A DNA stretch of 64,000 bases from Phytophthora colocasiae (Eukaryota > Oomycota > Peronosporomycetes > Peronosporales > Peronosporaceae), in NCBI GenBank assembly GCA_018806915.1, contig JAGKQI010000062.1:62001-126000 (forward strand). Direction: 5' to 3'. Made by a program: the position numbers and the translations under genes. Shown piece by piece: positions 30,942 to 40,664 of this stretch (the first letter of the stretch is position 1; each line of letters opens with the position of its first letter). The notes below the pieces were generated by a model, which saw only the letters and a list, made by a program, of their open reading frames with translations, ran no database searches and was not told the origin of the DNA.

Positions 30942-32087
30942 ATGCACGCCGCCACGCTCGCACGCTGCACTCGCGTCGTCCAGACGCGCTGCATTAGCTC
31001 TGCATCGGCGGTGCAAGTCACTCACTCGGAGCGTGGGACGCGTCTTGCTGCGCTGCGGGAGCGTCTGGCCGAGGAAGCTCGTCAAGGCCCCACCTTCTCC
31101 GAACAAGCTTTGTCCCTCGAGGATTTCGCCTTTGAGCCTGAAGTTGCGCCCGGCACGAAGCCCTCGCGCAAACCCAATGCCTCGAACCGTAAACCGAAGT
31201 GGTTGAAGGCGCAGCCTACGCAAGGGGCCAACTACGAGCGACTGCGCAGTACTGTGAAGCAATTGGGACTTAGCACAGTGTGCGAGGAAGCCAAGTGCCC
31301 CAATATCGGAGAGTGCTGGGGTGGTGGCAAGGACGGAATCGCTACTGCTACGATCATGCTCATGGGAGATACGTGCACTCGCGGATGCAGCTTCTGTGCT
31401 GTGAAGACCAGCAAGAAACCCAAGCCATTGGACCCGGAGGAGCCCAACAAGGTCGCTGAAGCTATTGCAGCTTGGGGACTCGACTACATCGTCTTCACCA
31501 GTGTTGACCGTGATGACTATGAAGATCTGGGTGCTGGCCACTTTGCTCAGACTGTCAGTACACTGCGTGCCAAGCTCCCGGAGATCCTAATCGAGTGTCT
31601 GACCCCAGACTTCCAGGGCCACGACAGCCTTATTGATCAGGTGGCGACGTCGGGACTTGACGTGTTTGCACACAACCTGGAGACGGTCGAGAGGCTCCAA
31701 CGTCGTGTGCGCGACTACCGCGCCAACTACAAGCAGTCGCTGCACGTTCTGGAGCGTGCGAAGGTTGCTGCGCCCCACCTGGTGACTAAAACGTCGCTGA
31801 TGCTGGGCGTTGGGGAACGCAACGAGGACATCTTCCAGACACTGCGGGACCTGCGTAACAGCGGTGTGGACGTCGTAACCTTCGGTCAGTATTTGCGTCC
31901 GAGCACCAAACACATGCCTGTCAAGTCGTACGTGACGCCCGAGGCATTCGCAGAGTGGCAGAAGGTAGCTGAGCAGATGGGCTTCCTGTACGTTGCTAGT
32001 GGCCCGATGGTGCGCTCCAGTTACAAGGCTGGCGAATTCTTCATGAAGAACCTGCTCAAGAACCGTAAGCAGCAGATCGTCGCCTAG
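30942..32087 (+). CDS. LIPA: Lipoyl synthase, mitochondrial
   Basis: Radical-SAM enzyme that inserts two sulfurs into octanoyl groups on H-protein and E2 subunits, the last step of lipoate synthesis. The longest frame starts at 30855, but the ATG at 30942 opens directly into a presequence ([22 protein letters not shown]), so I use it; the product has 381 residues. The auxiliary cluster cysteines lie in [12 protein letters not shown] (C-x4-C-x5-C). The radical-SAM cluster is CTRGCSFC (C-x3-C-x2-C). [34 protein letters not shown] and TFGQYLRPS are family blocks. The C-terminal RSSYKAGEF supplies the conserved serine of the auxiliary cluster. No intron. All catalytic features are intact. Confidence 0.97.
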   Translation: MHAATLARCTRVVQTRCISSASAVQVTHSERGTRLAALRERLAEEARQGPTFSEQALSLEDFAFEPEVAPGTKPSRKPNASNRKPKWLKAQPTQGANYERLRSTVKQLGLSTVCEEAKCPNIGECWGGGKDGIATATIMLMGDTCTRGCSFCAVKTSKKPKPLDPEEPNKVAEAIAAWGLDYIVFTSVDRDDYEDLGAGHFAQTVSTLRAKLPEILIECLTPDFQGHDSLIDQVATSGLDVFAHNLETVERLQRRVRDYRANYKQSLHVLERAKVAAPHLVTKTSLMLGVGERNEDIFQTLRDLRNSGVDVVTFGQYLRPSTKHMPVKSYVTPEAFAEWQKVAEQMGFLYVASGPMVRSSYKAGEFFMKNLLKNRKQQIVA

Positions 32088-32257
32088 ACTTGTGCTAATG
32101 TACTACAGAATCAAGATGTGAACGCTGCTTGAAGCTATAGAACAGCGCGATGACAGTGCAGCACGCGATCGATAGCCTGCCATGACTCCTAAACACAGCA
32201 ACATTGACATCTCCACATAATTCTAGCAGACGTACATTTGCTTTCCTATCTAGAAAA

Positions 32258-33086
32258 TCAGGACAGCGGCTGCACAAGCGACGCCGTGACCAGCGACCGT
32301 GTGACGCCCGTACATGCATCCGTGCAGAGATCCACGGCCTCCTGAAGCTGCGTGTGATGAATCTGACCGGCCTGCAGCATGTACGTGACCCGTCCCATCG
32401 ACGGCATATAAGCCAACGCCAGCTTTCCCTCTCCCTGTTGTTCCTCGTTCCGGCTCGGATCCAGCACCACCGACCCATTGACGATACCCTGCACCATCAA
32501 GTAACCAAGTAAGTATAACTTATCTCCACATACTACATCAATAGCTGCATGAACGTACCGCACTGGACGCTGTAACCACGTCGTACATCTCCACTGCTGC
32601 GTCCGCCAGCGCCAATGACGCACAGTTAATAGCAGCAGCAAAAACACCTCCATCATCTTCCAGCACTGTCACGAACACCGAAATGATACACTTTGGCAAC
32701 TTGTGCAGCATCACAGCAGGAGCCAATGCCTCCTCCACAATAGCCGACAGTTCCATCTCGTCCGGGTCCTGTCCGCGTTCACGCCGCGTCCATTTGTCAG
32801 CGAACGGCGCGTACTTCACGTCACAAACCAATTGTCCGTCTTTGCTGAACTCACGGCGTGCACGTGTATCGGTTCTCGGCCCGTAGACGGCGCAAACCAC
32901 CCGAGTGCGACCCAATTCCACGTACGCCGATCCTGCAGCGCCACTCACAGCTCCCAACTGCATGAAAGGGCGACGCATCTCACTGGAACTAGCACGTTCC
33001 TTGTCCACACGCTCCATAGGCGCATCGTCGTCCTTAGGGACAGGCAGCGCAGGCTGCACGGGCAGCGGATAGTAGCAGTTCTGCAT
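32258..33086 (-). CDS. Exosome RNase PH-like subunit, MTR3/EXOSC6-type
   Basis: Part of the hexameric ring of the RNA exosome, which channels RNA to the catalytic subunits. Exons 33086-32559 and 32488-32258 flank a 70-bp intron (GTACGTTC...GGTGCAG). The junction reads TASSA-GIVNGSVVLDP, a normal RNase PH continuation. The product has 252 residues. Blocks: GSAYVELGRTRVVCAVYGPR, LVCDVKYAPFADKW, EEALAPAVMLHKLPK and ALADAAVEMYDVV. The VEMYD wording and ALxPAV segment favour MTR3 over RRP41, though the KYAPFA block is RRP41-like. It shares a 161-bp divergent promoter with SRP68. A longer frame begins at a GTG (33089), so the ATG at 33086 is used. Confidence 0.85.
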
Positions 33087-33144
33087 CACTTTGAGGTGCT
33101 AATGTATTGGTGACCAAAGAACACTAAAAAGTTAATGCTTACAC

Positions 33145-33180
33145 TGTACCAATCGGACCAATTTATGGTACATTGTACCA
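33145..33180. promoter_or_regulatory. TGTACCA half-site cluster with a 15-bp palindrome in a divergent promoter
   Basis: TGTACCA at 33145-33151 and a perfect palindrome TGGTACA-T-TGTACCA at 33166-33180. Two CCAAT motifs lie beside them (33149-33153 and around 33158). They sit between the MTR3-like gene (start 33086, minus) and SRP68 (start 33248, plus). The arrangement suggests co-regulation by a dimeric factor; no factor assigned. Confidence 0.45.
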
Positions 33181-33247
33181 GATGACAAACATTCCGTCAC
33201 ATTTTATCTGCTCTCCATAGATAAGAGGGGGGAGCTCTGTAGTGACG

Positions 33248-35095
33248 ATGGCTAAAGGAGCGAAGGAGGAGGCTGCGGCTACTGATGAGGTACTGAGTGT
33301 ACCCATTCTGGAGACAGTGAAGGCTGCACAACTGCAGAACGGACTGCGCCATCGCGACTTCCAGCGCTACCGTCAGTACTGTACGCGCCGCCTACGTCGT
33401 ATTCGCAAGTCTGTCAAGTTCACGCACGGCAAAGGGAAGCAGTTTATCAATAAGAAGGTGGACGCAGAGACTGCGACGGAGAACCGACTGCTGTACTTGC
33501 CTCTGTACAATGCGGAACGTGCCTGGGGATACGCGATGCAACTCAAAGAGGACGACAACTTGGACAAGTCGGAGAATGGAGAAGATGCCAATTCGCGCAT
33601 CAAATTCCATTTGAACGGAAGGCTCCGTAAGGCGACAGAGTGGAGCCAAAGACTGGTAGAGATCTGTGCAGCTCGTGCTGATGCACGTACAAGTCTGGAA
33701 GCGGAGGCGTACGCTGCGTACATGGCTGGTAACTTGGCTTTCCATCGTGAAGAGCACGTGGCTGCACTCGAGAAGTTCGGCACGGCACGTCGTATCTACG
33801 CGGACCTCTCGCAAGTGGGCACGTCTTCGCAGAAGGAGCTTTTCTCCCGCTCTGCGGACGAGTTGCAGCCTTTCATCCGCTTCTGCGAGCACCGTCTCGC
33901 ATTGCAGGGCCGTTCTGCCAGCTCAGTGGAGACCTCGTCGTTGGAACTTCAATCCACCGGTGATGGAGCGAACAACGCCTTGTTGCAGTCCAAGATCGAT
34001 CTTGTTCTGCTAGAGGCGCGTAAGCAGAAGGTGGCAAACCTCGGATCGGTGGAGTGGAAGCAGCAGCAGCTCACAGTGCCCACGCAGGAGCTTGGTCTGG
34101 CGTTGGTGCGCACTACTGAACTTGCTAGCAAACTGGACGCTGCTCAAGACGACCAGGCTCGTGAAGCTCGTTTTCTGGAGCTGCTTTCTGCTTACGATGC
34201 GCTGCTACAGGCTCTGAAGAACGCTACGGCGAAGTTTGAGCAACAGGCGAAGAGCGGAAGTGCTCTTGTGCACTCGGATCTGGAACTTTTAGCTGCTTTG
34301 GAGGAATACGTGCGCTTTACGAAGTTGACCAAGCAGGTTGAACGCCAGGCGACGGTGTACCGCACGCTGAAAAAACGTTTCTCGGCACAGCAAGCTGGCG
34401 AGCTCACGCATATCCTGGACATGCTGGTGCAGACTGTGGGCGACATCCTGTCCATCCCTGGCATCCGTGAGCTGGAACAGCGTCGTGCTGCGCAGTACAG
34501 TGCTTACCACGCTGTCTTCCGTGCCTGCCGTGCATCCACTGTTGCCCAGACTTACCTCCTTCAGAACAAGTTTGCTGAGGCGATGGCGTTGTACCAGTAC
34601 TCATCGGGTTTCTTGAGTGAAGCGGAGGAGATTCTAGCTGTGCAGCCTGCGGCAAAGGACGACTTGCTGCAGGAGTTTACCCGTGAGCTGCATGAGGAAC
34701 TTGTTGGAGCTGTGAGTCGCACGACGGCGCAGAGTTTCCTCGAGTCTTCTACGCGTGCCGATACGATTCGTCTTGAGCTGGAGCAGCTTTCTCTGGCTAA
34801 CGACAAAAAGAACAAGAAGGATAAGAAGCGCAAGAAACGTCAGGTTAGCGCTTTGGTAGATCGACAGGGCGAGTTCGAGGCCGGTTCGATTGAGGGTCAT
34901 CGCGAGCTGGTGAAGCTCCCGCCTGAGTTCCGTGCCGTCCCGTGCAAGCCGCTGCTGTTCGATATGGCGTTCAACGAGCTCGAGTTCCCGGATCTGACCG
35001 AGCGTACCAAGACAGAGGAAGAGAAGGCTGCGGAGGCTGCAGCCACCACCAGCAACGAGACCGGTGGTGGTTTCTTCGGTTGGTTCCGCAAGTAG
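33248..35095 (+). CDS. SRP68: Signal recognition particle subunit SRP68
   Basis: RNA-binding subunit of the signal recognition particle that, with SRP72, shapes the 7S RNA for co-translational targeting to the ER. The product has 615 residues with no intron. The ATG at 33248 follows an in-frame GTG. The N-terminal RNA-binding region QNGLRHRDFQRYRQYCTRRLRRIRKSVKF is the hallmark of the family. TPR-like helical segments follow (EAYAAYMAGNLAFHREEHVAALEKF, then FIRFCEHRL), and a lysine-rich patch KKNKKDKKRKKRQ lies near 520. The C-terminal PCKPLLFDMAFNELEFPDL is the SRP72-binding motif seen in other SRP68 proteins. The tail ends GGGFFGWFRK. Confidence 0.95.
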   Translation: MAKGAKEEAAATDEVLSVPILETVKAAQLQNGLRHRDFQRYRQYCTRRLRRIRKSVKFTHGKGKQFINKKVDAETATENRLLYLPLYNAERAWGYAMQLKEDDNLDKSENGEDANSRIKFHLNGRLRKATEWSQRLVEICAARADARTSLEAEAYAAYMAGNLAFHREEHVAALEKFGTARRIYADLSQVGTSSQKELFSRSADELQPFIRFCEHRLALQGRSASSVETSSLELQSTGDGANNALLQSKIDLVLLEARKQKVANLGSVEWKQQQLTVPTQELGLALVRTTELASKLDAAQDDQAREARFLELLSAYDALLQALKNATAKFEQQAKSGSALVHSDLELLAALEEYVRFTKLTKQVERQATVYRTLKKRFSAQQAGELTHILDMLVQTVGDILSIPGIRELEQRRAAQYSAYHAVFRACRASTVAQTYLLQNKFAEAMALYQYSSGFLSEAEEILAVQPAAKDDLLQEFTRELHEELVGAVSRTTAQSFLESSTRADTIRLELEQLSLANDKKNKKDKKRKKRQVSALVDRQGEFEAGSIEGHRELVKLPPEFRAVPCKPLLFDMAFNELEFPDLTERTKTEEEKAAEAAATTSNETGGGFFGWFRK

Positions 35096-35205
35096 AACTA
35101 CCACAGAAGAATGAGAGAGCTATGAACAGCATCGTAGGTCGACAGATTAAGGTGTTTACACGCATTCTTGTCGGCATTTCTGGCCTTTTGTATTGCACTT
35201 GCACT

Positions 35206-35646
35206 TCAGTCGTCCACTTCTTCCTTCTCGTCGATGATCCGTTGCAGCTCCTGCTCAAAGTCGCGCCGTTCACGCGCGTCCAGCTCCTCATCAGTTGGAG
35301 CAGGCGATACACGACCCAAAAGACGGAACCACAAAGGGAACCAGATAGCCATATAGGCCAGCCATCGATGGATTTGGTCGAAATAGTCTGTGGTCTCGTA
35401 GAAAATGGTACAGAAGAGTCCCACGAGACCGAAGATGAAAACATGTTGATGGTCCTGTAGAGGACCGTAGTCTGGGATGTTGTCGCGCTTCCAGGGAGCT
35501 ACAGGTTCAAACTCCTTACGGTACGCAGCCTCCTGACGCATGAACTCAGCCACATCTCCCTCTTCGGGCTCTGGTTTGCCATTAGGCAGCTCGGACTTGG
35601 GCACACCTCGACGTGCTGGCATGTTGGTAATTGATACTCTGTTCAT
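35206..35646 (-). CDS. Small two-pass membrane protein, possibly mitochondrial
   Basis: 146 residues from the ATG at 35646 (MNRVSITNMPARRGVP). The same frame extends upstream into the divergent promoter, so earlier starts are possible. A soluble acidic N-terminal half (EEGDVAEFMRQEAAYRKEF, WKRDNIPDYGPL) precedes two hydrophobic segments (VFIFGLVGLFCTIFYE and WLAYMAIWFPLWFRLLG), then an acidic helical tail. Size and layout resemble accessory subunits of respiratory complexes, but I cannot name one. It is divergent from the acyltransferase gene, with 49 bp between starts. Confidence 0.7.
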   Translation of the reverse strand: MNRVSITNMPARRGVPKSELPNGKPEPEEGDVAEFMRQEAAYRKEFEPVAPWKRDNIPDYGPLQDHQHVFIFGLVGLFCTIFYETTDYFDQIHRWLAYMAIWFPLWFRLLGRVSPAPTDEELDARERRDFEQELQRIIDEKEEVDD

Positions 35647-35695
35647 ATTGACGAAAGTACCCAAATAATGGTACATCATCATTTTCAAAATCAAA

Positions 35696-36799
35696 ATGGA
35701 GAAATACAGTCGATGGGCGGATCTAACGACGGGGATTAACCCGTTCGTGCCTCAACGCAGGCGCTTCACGTCCGGATGGCCCGTGACCATCTTGCAGGTG
35801 GTATCGGGCTCTGCTCTAGCGCTTGTGCGGTTCCCGTTGGTGTTGGTTTCCTCTGTAGCGTTGATCCTGGTCAACCTGGTGGTGTCAATCTTGTCTATAA
35901 TTCCGTTTCTAGGGCGCTTACTGAAGCGAATTACCGACTGGTTGCTGTGTTCTTTGATTCTCTTGCTCTTCGGAGTGTTTACGTCGGAAGAAGGAGCGAA
36001 TACGCGTCGTCTGGGACTTGCTACGGCCAAAACGAAGAGCTCCAAGGGATCGACGCGTGTCGGACCAGGAGATGTGGTGGTCTGCAATTACACGAGCTTC
36101 CTGGAGATCTTGTACCTCGCCAAACGCTTCTCGCCAGTGTTTATCTTCGCTACAGAGGGAAAGACGGACGATGGGGGACTCGTGCACGTCTGTGGTCTCA
36201 TGGAAGCACTGTACAGATCGTTGGCTATGCCTGTGAGTGCTGAACGCGTCAAGCCGACGAGGAAAATCGCAGACGTAGTGTGTCGCGCCTCTGGACCTGT
36301 CGTGGTTCTGCCTGAAGGAGCTCGAAGCAATGGCAAAGCAGTGCTGAAATTCATCCCCATGTTACAGAATCTGTCTGTGAAGACCCGCGTGCACCTCGTG
36401 GCATTCCGCTACGAGTTCAAGGGCTTCAGTCCGAGCCACACGACGGGAGGAGCCTGGTCGCACCTCTTCTGGACTGCTTTCCATCTGTACCACACCATGC
36501 GTGTGACGGTGTTGAGTGCCAAGGATCTGAACCTGAACGATCTAACACCGACCAAGTTGGCGAGCAACAAAAGCAGCAAGAAGCAAGAGGATTCCAAGAC
36601 CCTGTCGACCGACCAAGTGGAGAAGCTGCGCTCGCTGTTAGCTGCTATGCTGCGCACCAAGGCGGTTGACTTGGGTCCTGAGGATTTTGTGTCCTTCAAC
36701 AACTACTGGAAGCACGTGAACGGTGGAGGACGCCAGCCTGCATCGGAGTTCACGGACCGCAAGGCTCCGCACGAACACGCCCAGTGGGCCAAGAGATAG
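35696..36799 (+). CDS. PlsC-like (LPA) acyltransferase-family membrane protein with altered active-site motif
   Basis: 367 residues with no intron. Two hydrophobic N-terminal segments (LALVRFPLVLVSSVALILVNLVVSILSIIPFLG and LLCSLILLLFGVF) anchor it to a membrane. The domain then follows PlsC order: VVVCNYTSFLEILYLA takes the place of the NHxSxxD block, and VVVLPEGARSNGKAVLKF corresponds to the EGTRS block. The expected catalytic His and Asp (HX4D) are Tyr and Glu here. Yeast LOA1/VPS66-like proteins show similar wording (CN-x-TS), so it may belong to that branch. If so, its substrate would be lysophosphatidic acid in ER or lipid droplets. Activity is uncertain because of the changed dyad. Starts 49 bp from the divergent small membrane protein. 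Confidence 0.7.
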   Translation: MEKYSRWADLTTGINPFVPQRRRFTSGWPVTILQVVSGSALALVRFPLVLVSSVALILVNLVVSILSIIPFLGRLLKRITDWLLCSLILLLFGVFTSEEGANTRRLGLATAKTKSSKGSTRVGPGDVVVCNYTSFLEILYLAKRFSPVFIFATEGKTDDGGLVHVCGLMEALYRSLAMPVSAERVKPTRKIADVVCRASGPVVVLPEGARSNGKAVLKFIPMLQNLSVKTRVHLVAFRYEFKGFSPSHTTGGAWSHLFWTAFHLYHTMRVTVLSAKDLNLNDLTPTKLASNKSSKKQEDSKTLSTDQVEKLRSLLAAMLRTKAVDLGPEDFVSFNNYWKHVNGGGRQPASEFTDRKAPHEHAQWAKR

Positions 36800-36882
36800 A
36801 CAACGGAGTAAATGCAGCTTGTGAAGACGAAAAATGATTCTCCGAAGTTGATTGTGTGTCATTCTCCTGAATCATCTCACAT

Positions 36883-38193
36883 CTAAGCGAGCTTCATGAG
36901 CAGCTCGTAGACACCAATACCCAGCTCTACGGAAATGAGGATGATAATGTACCACTCCAGTCGCTCACCCTTATGGGAATCCAACACTTCCAGGAAAAAC
37001 TGCGCATCAAATGTTAGTTTCTCACTCAAAAAACATCAAACCTGTACTAAACCCACCTTTGTGTTGTGCTGGATCAATTCCAGCTTGAAATTTAGATTCT
37101 GGAAGCGTTCGTTGAGCTCGAACTCCTCGAGCAGTGACTCCCACATGTTGTGGTATCTCGTCTGGCTCCAGGCCGGATCACCAGGTCTCTTACGGTCGAT
37201 TACACGCAGCTTGCTCACCAAGTCGATTAACAGTGTGTTGTTGGACGCCACGATCTTAAACAACCTTTTCGTCTGCTCATTCTCACGGCCGAATAGAGCA
37301 CCTCGAGGTCCCTTCTTCTCAACGTCCGTGTTGAGCTTCTCAAACTCCCTCAAAATGGTCTCACATTGACGTTCATAAAACTCCAGCGCCACCGTTTGCG
37401 ATAGAACACCAGCAATCACGTGGACGTTAATGTGGTCAATCTCTCGTACCAGCACGTTATTCTCCACTAGAGTGCTCCACTTCTGCTGCGCTGGGTCACC
37501 AATCAGCAGCATCTCTTCCTCATGTCCTCTCATCTCGAACACGTCGCTACAGAAGCGTGTAGCATGTTTAATTAACGTACTCACCAGTGTCGGATCACAA
37601 TTGAAGAACACTACTGCTCCGTAGTCAAAGTACACCACCCACTTGTCTGTACCTCGTCGAGAAGTGACAGTTTTACCTCCTGTCCCGACATTTAGCGTCG
37701 TTGTGTCATTGTTGTTATTGCCGTTGGCACTCTGTACTGTAGGAGGTGCCTCGCCCGTGACAAGTCCTGTATGGCCATTATTCTTACTACCGCTGAGTCT
37801 CAGTACGATGGAGTCCTTGTGCAGATAGTGAGTGACCTTGAATCTGTCCGTGTAGAGTTTCTGGAACAGGTTGGCAATGTCCATCTTACGGGCAATGTGG
37901 ACAGCGCGAATAGGCATATGTTGGACCCTTTTAGCCATCTGTCTGCTCTGTTCTTGAGCTTCTGCAGCTGCAATAGTAGCGTCCACTTCATCAGCAGTAG
38001 GAAGTGGTGGTAAATCCACATTCAAACCTTGGAGAGCTGTCGGAGTGGACGTCGCAAAGCTTTTACACTGTGAGTGTTGGTCATAGAACGACAACAGACA
38101 AGACCTAGACGAAGACGACATTCTTGAAGAAGCTACCGAGCTGATAGAAGCTCCACGGGCGCCATAACGCGCTCCAAGACGTCGTAGCAGCAT
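36883..38193 (-). CDS. RMND1/RMD1 (DUF155) family protein, probably mitochondrial
   Basis: Exons 38193-37057 and 36999-36883 flank a 57-bp intron (GTGGGT...GCGCAG). The second exon supplies FFLEVLDSHKGERLEWYIIILISVELGIGVYELLMKLA, the conserved C-terminal end with the membrane segment. The product has 417 residues. The N-terminus is Arg/Ser-rich (MLLRRLGARYGARG...), fitting a presequence. The DUF155 core includes VVYFDYGAVVFFN, the INVHVIAGVLSQTVALEFYE segment, SNNTLLIDLVSKLRVIDRKRPGDPAW and NMWESLLEEFELNERFQNLNFKLELIQHNTK. In animals and yeast RMND1-type proteins anchor or support mitochondrial translation; transfer of that role here is inference. A stop-read without splicing would lose the membrane anchor. 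Confidence 0.92.
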
Positions 38194-38391
38194 CTCGACG
38201 TCTTGGAGATGTGCCTGTGGCTGAGCTTTGGCCTAAAAAGTGTATCCATAAGTGTAATTCACATAGATTATGTTCCATACACCATATATCATGTGGTGCA
38301 CAAAACGTAATTTGAATCCAGCCAATCAGAAGACAGCATAGCCTATCCACCTGATACAGCACGTCATTCATCCTCTTCCTCTATCGGAGCC

Positions 38392-40299
38392 ATGTCGGAC
38401 TTGGCGCAAGAATTCCCAGAGGAGCCTGTGCCGCTCATCACCTTCAGTGAAGATGAGGATCAGCTTAAGGTAAATGACGAGGCGGTGGAGCTGCTGCGTC
38501 GCATTGACGGCCACGTCGCCGTCGTGGCGATGGCTGGTTTATACAGAACAGGCAAGAGCTCCATGCTCAACTGGTTACTGGACAGACAAAGCGGCTTCCG
38601 TGTGGGCCCGACTATTGAGCGCTGTACGCGCGGTATTTGGCTCTGGGGGCAACCTCAGAAGCACATTATGGCCAATGGGGAGAGCGTATGGGTGCTGATG
38701 CTGGATACGGAAGGAATGGGCGGTCTCGAGGCTTCGCAGCAATATGACGCACGCATTTTCTCATTAGCTACATTGCTATGCTCCAAGCTCATCTACAATA
38801 GTCAAGGCAGTGTGGATGAAAAGGCTATCAGTGGTCTCAGTTTTATTGCCAATTTGGCCAAACATATCAAGGTTAGTGCTTCTGGAGATGGAGCAGGTGA
38901 GGACGAGGACGTCATGCAGTTCCACAGTTTTTTTCCGTCCTTCTTGTGGGTAGTGAGAGATTTTACGCTCGAGTTGGTGGATGAAGATGGAGACCCGATC
39001 TCCAGTAGTGATTATCTGGAGCGAGCCCTTGCTGATCAACCGCGTACACCTGCTAACATGGAGCGCAACCGCATTCGTGCTATGATGAAGGACTTTTTCC
39101 GTGATCGCGACTGTGTCACGCTCGTGCGTCCTGTTCATGATGAAACCAAGTTGCAGCAAGTGGATGCTATGCCCATTGAAGAATTGCGACCGGAATTCCA
39201 AGAGCAGCTTAGTAACGTCAAGCAGATCGTGTACGGCGACAGTCTGCAGCCCAAAATGCTTCAGGGTAAGCCGCTTAACGGCAGCATGTTCGCTGGTTTG
39301 CTACAGGCCTACGTGGCTGCGATCAACAGTGGTGGTGTGCCGGTCATCACGTCTGCCTGGGAAGGTGTGACTGCAAGTGAGTGCCGCAAAGCGATGAGCA
39401 ACGCTGCTGACACGTTCAAGAAGAGTCTGGCTGCTCTGGATCTTCCTCTGGACGATGAAGACCTTCTGGAGGCGATTAAGGACGCGGAACAGCAATCTGT
39501 TGCCCAATACCGTGCTGCTGCGATTGGAGACAGTGCTGCGAAGCTGGAAGTCGACCTGCGCAGACGTATGGATGATGAAAAGGCCGCTGTTGCTCGCAAT
39601 AATGCAGTGCAGAGCAAGGAAATGTGCGATCGGCTACTACAGGTGCTGTACGCTGAGCAGATCCAGCCCAAGCTTGCTTCTGCCAGCGACGAGTCTGGAG
39701 GTTTCGCTGATATGCAGCAGTTTTCACGCGAGTGGCAGGGATTCCGTGACGCTTACTTGAAGAAAGCTCGTGGTGGTGCCAAGCTCGAATGTCTGCTGAC
39801 CTTCTCCGAGACGAAGTATGCTGAAGCTATGCGGATTCTGCTCAGTCGACAGGAAGAAGGGTACGAGAAGAAGATTCGGACGCTGCAGGGTGACGTGTCC
39901 AAGGTGAAGGAGGAACTTGGCAGTGTTGGCGGACGCGAACAGATCTACAAGGAGCAGATCGAACAAATGCAGGTGCAGTCGTCCCAGATCATGTCCGAGA
40001 AGGCTCGTTTTGAGGCGGAAGCTGAAGCTCAGCGTGAACGGATCGCCAACCTGGAGAGTCTGCTGCAGGACGAGGCTGCCACCAAGCAACACGTGGAGAT
40101 CGAGCGTGAATCTGCTGGTTTGAAACTTTCGAGTGAGACCAAGAAGCGCGAGGAAGTGGACACTGAGCTCGAGCGCATGAAGGCTGAGTACGAGCGTGTG
40201 GTGCAGGAGAAGGAACGACAAGAAATGGAGCTGAACTTGTTGAGTGAAGAATGCCAGCAACTGCGTAAGGGCCAGACCTGCGGTTGTACCATCTCCTAA
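38392..40299 (+). CDS. Guanylate-binding protein (GBP/dynamin-like large GTPase) with CaaX box
   Basis: 635 residues with no intron. The GBP-type G domain occupies the first half. The P-loop GLYRTGKS is at residues 49-56, a switch I region with threonine in TIERCTRGIW follows, DTEGMGG is the G3 motif, and VVRDFTLEL carries the RD motif that replaces NKxD in GBPs. A helical middle domain and a long coiled coil (about 460-620: IRTLQGDVSKVKEELGSV..., ERMKAEYERVVQEKERQEM) follow. The last four residues are CTIS, a CaaX box that predicts farnesylation, preceded by two more cysteines (TCGC). Animal GBPs oligomerise on membranes in defence against intracellular microbes; a role in an oomycete is unknown. 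Membrane association through the lipid anchor is inferred. Confidence 0.92.
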   Translation: MSDLAQEFPEEPVPLITFSEDEDQLKVNDEAVELLRRIDGHVAVVAMAGLYRTGKSSMLNWLLDRQSGFRVGPTIERCTRGIWLWGQPQKHIMANGESVWVLMLDTEGMGGLEASQQYDARIFSLATLLCSKLIYNSQGSVDEKAISGLSFIANLAKHIKVSASGDGAGEDEDVMQFHSFFPSFLWVVRDFTLELVDEDGDPISSSDYLERALADQPRTPANMERNRIRAMMKDFFRDRDCVTLVRPVHDETKLQQVDAMPIEELRPEFQEQLSNVKQIVYGDSLQPKMLQGKPLNGSMFAGLLQAYVAAINSGGVPVITSAWEGVTASECRKAMSNAADTFKKSLAALDLPLDDEDLLEAIKDAEQQSVAQYRAAAIGDSAAKLEVDLRRRMDDEKAAVARNNAVQSKEMCDRLLQVLYAEQIQPKLASASDESGGFADMQQFSREWQGFRDAYLKKARGGAKLECLLTFSETKYAEAMRILLSRQEEGYEKKIRTLQGDVSKVKEELGSVGGREQIYKEQIEQMQVQSSQIMSEKARFEAEAEAQRERIANLESLLQDEAATKQHVEIERESAGLKLSSETKKREEVDTELERMKAEYERVVQEKERQEMELNLLSEECQQLRKGQTCGCTIS

Positions 40300-40400
40300 G
40301 GTGGACGCCCTAGTGATGCATTTTGCCTAGATTTACCACTTCCAAAGCCAATATTTTCCCTCTAAACCCATGATCTTCATTGTTTTATGAACTTGAATAT

Positions 40401-40664
40401 CTACTGAGGACGACGGTTAGGCGTCAGGGGAGACACATAAGCCTTGAGCTTGAATCCCGTAAGGTCTGGCACCTCGAGCTGCAGCAGCTTGTCCTGGTCC
40501 ACCACGTAGCGGCCGCGCTTGGCGTGAGTTCCTTCGTTACGGCAGCCGTTTCCCTTGTAAAAGCGGCGATTGGCGCGCTTGCTCGTGAGCGGACGCAGTG
40601 AGTGTGAGCGTCCGAACTTGCTCTTACGCGCGAAGCCCGTGATCAGTCCGTCCAACAGGCCCAT
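40401..40664 (-). CDS. Mitochondrial ribosomal protein mL41
   Basis: 87 residues from the ATG at 40664 (MGLLDGLITGFARKSKFGR). The frame could start at 40721, adding 19 residues, but these lie next to a TATA-like stretch and are less typical. The RGNRxFYKGxG-type block of the family appears here as RANRRFYKGNGCRNEGTHAKRG, followed by RYVVDQDKLLQLEVPDLTGFKLKAYVS, which matches the conserved VPDLxxFKLKPYV end. It is a component of the large mitoribosomal subunit near the exit region. The basic N-terminus also acts as the import signal in relatives. Confidence 0.85.
   Translation of the reverse strand: MGLLDGLITGFARKSKFGRSHSLRPLTSKRANRRFYKGNGCRNEGTHAKRGRYVVDQDKLLQLEVPDLTGFKLKAYVSPLTPNRRPQ

Noticed and set aside
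30891..31541. 216-codon minus-strand frame over lipoyl synthase
   Set aside because: Opposite a secure gene; no motif.
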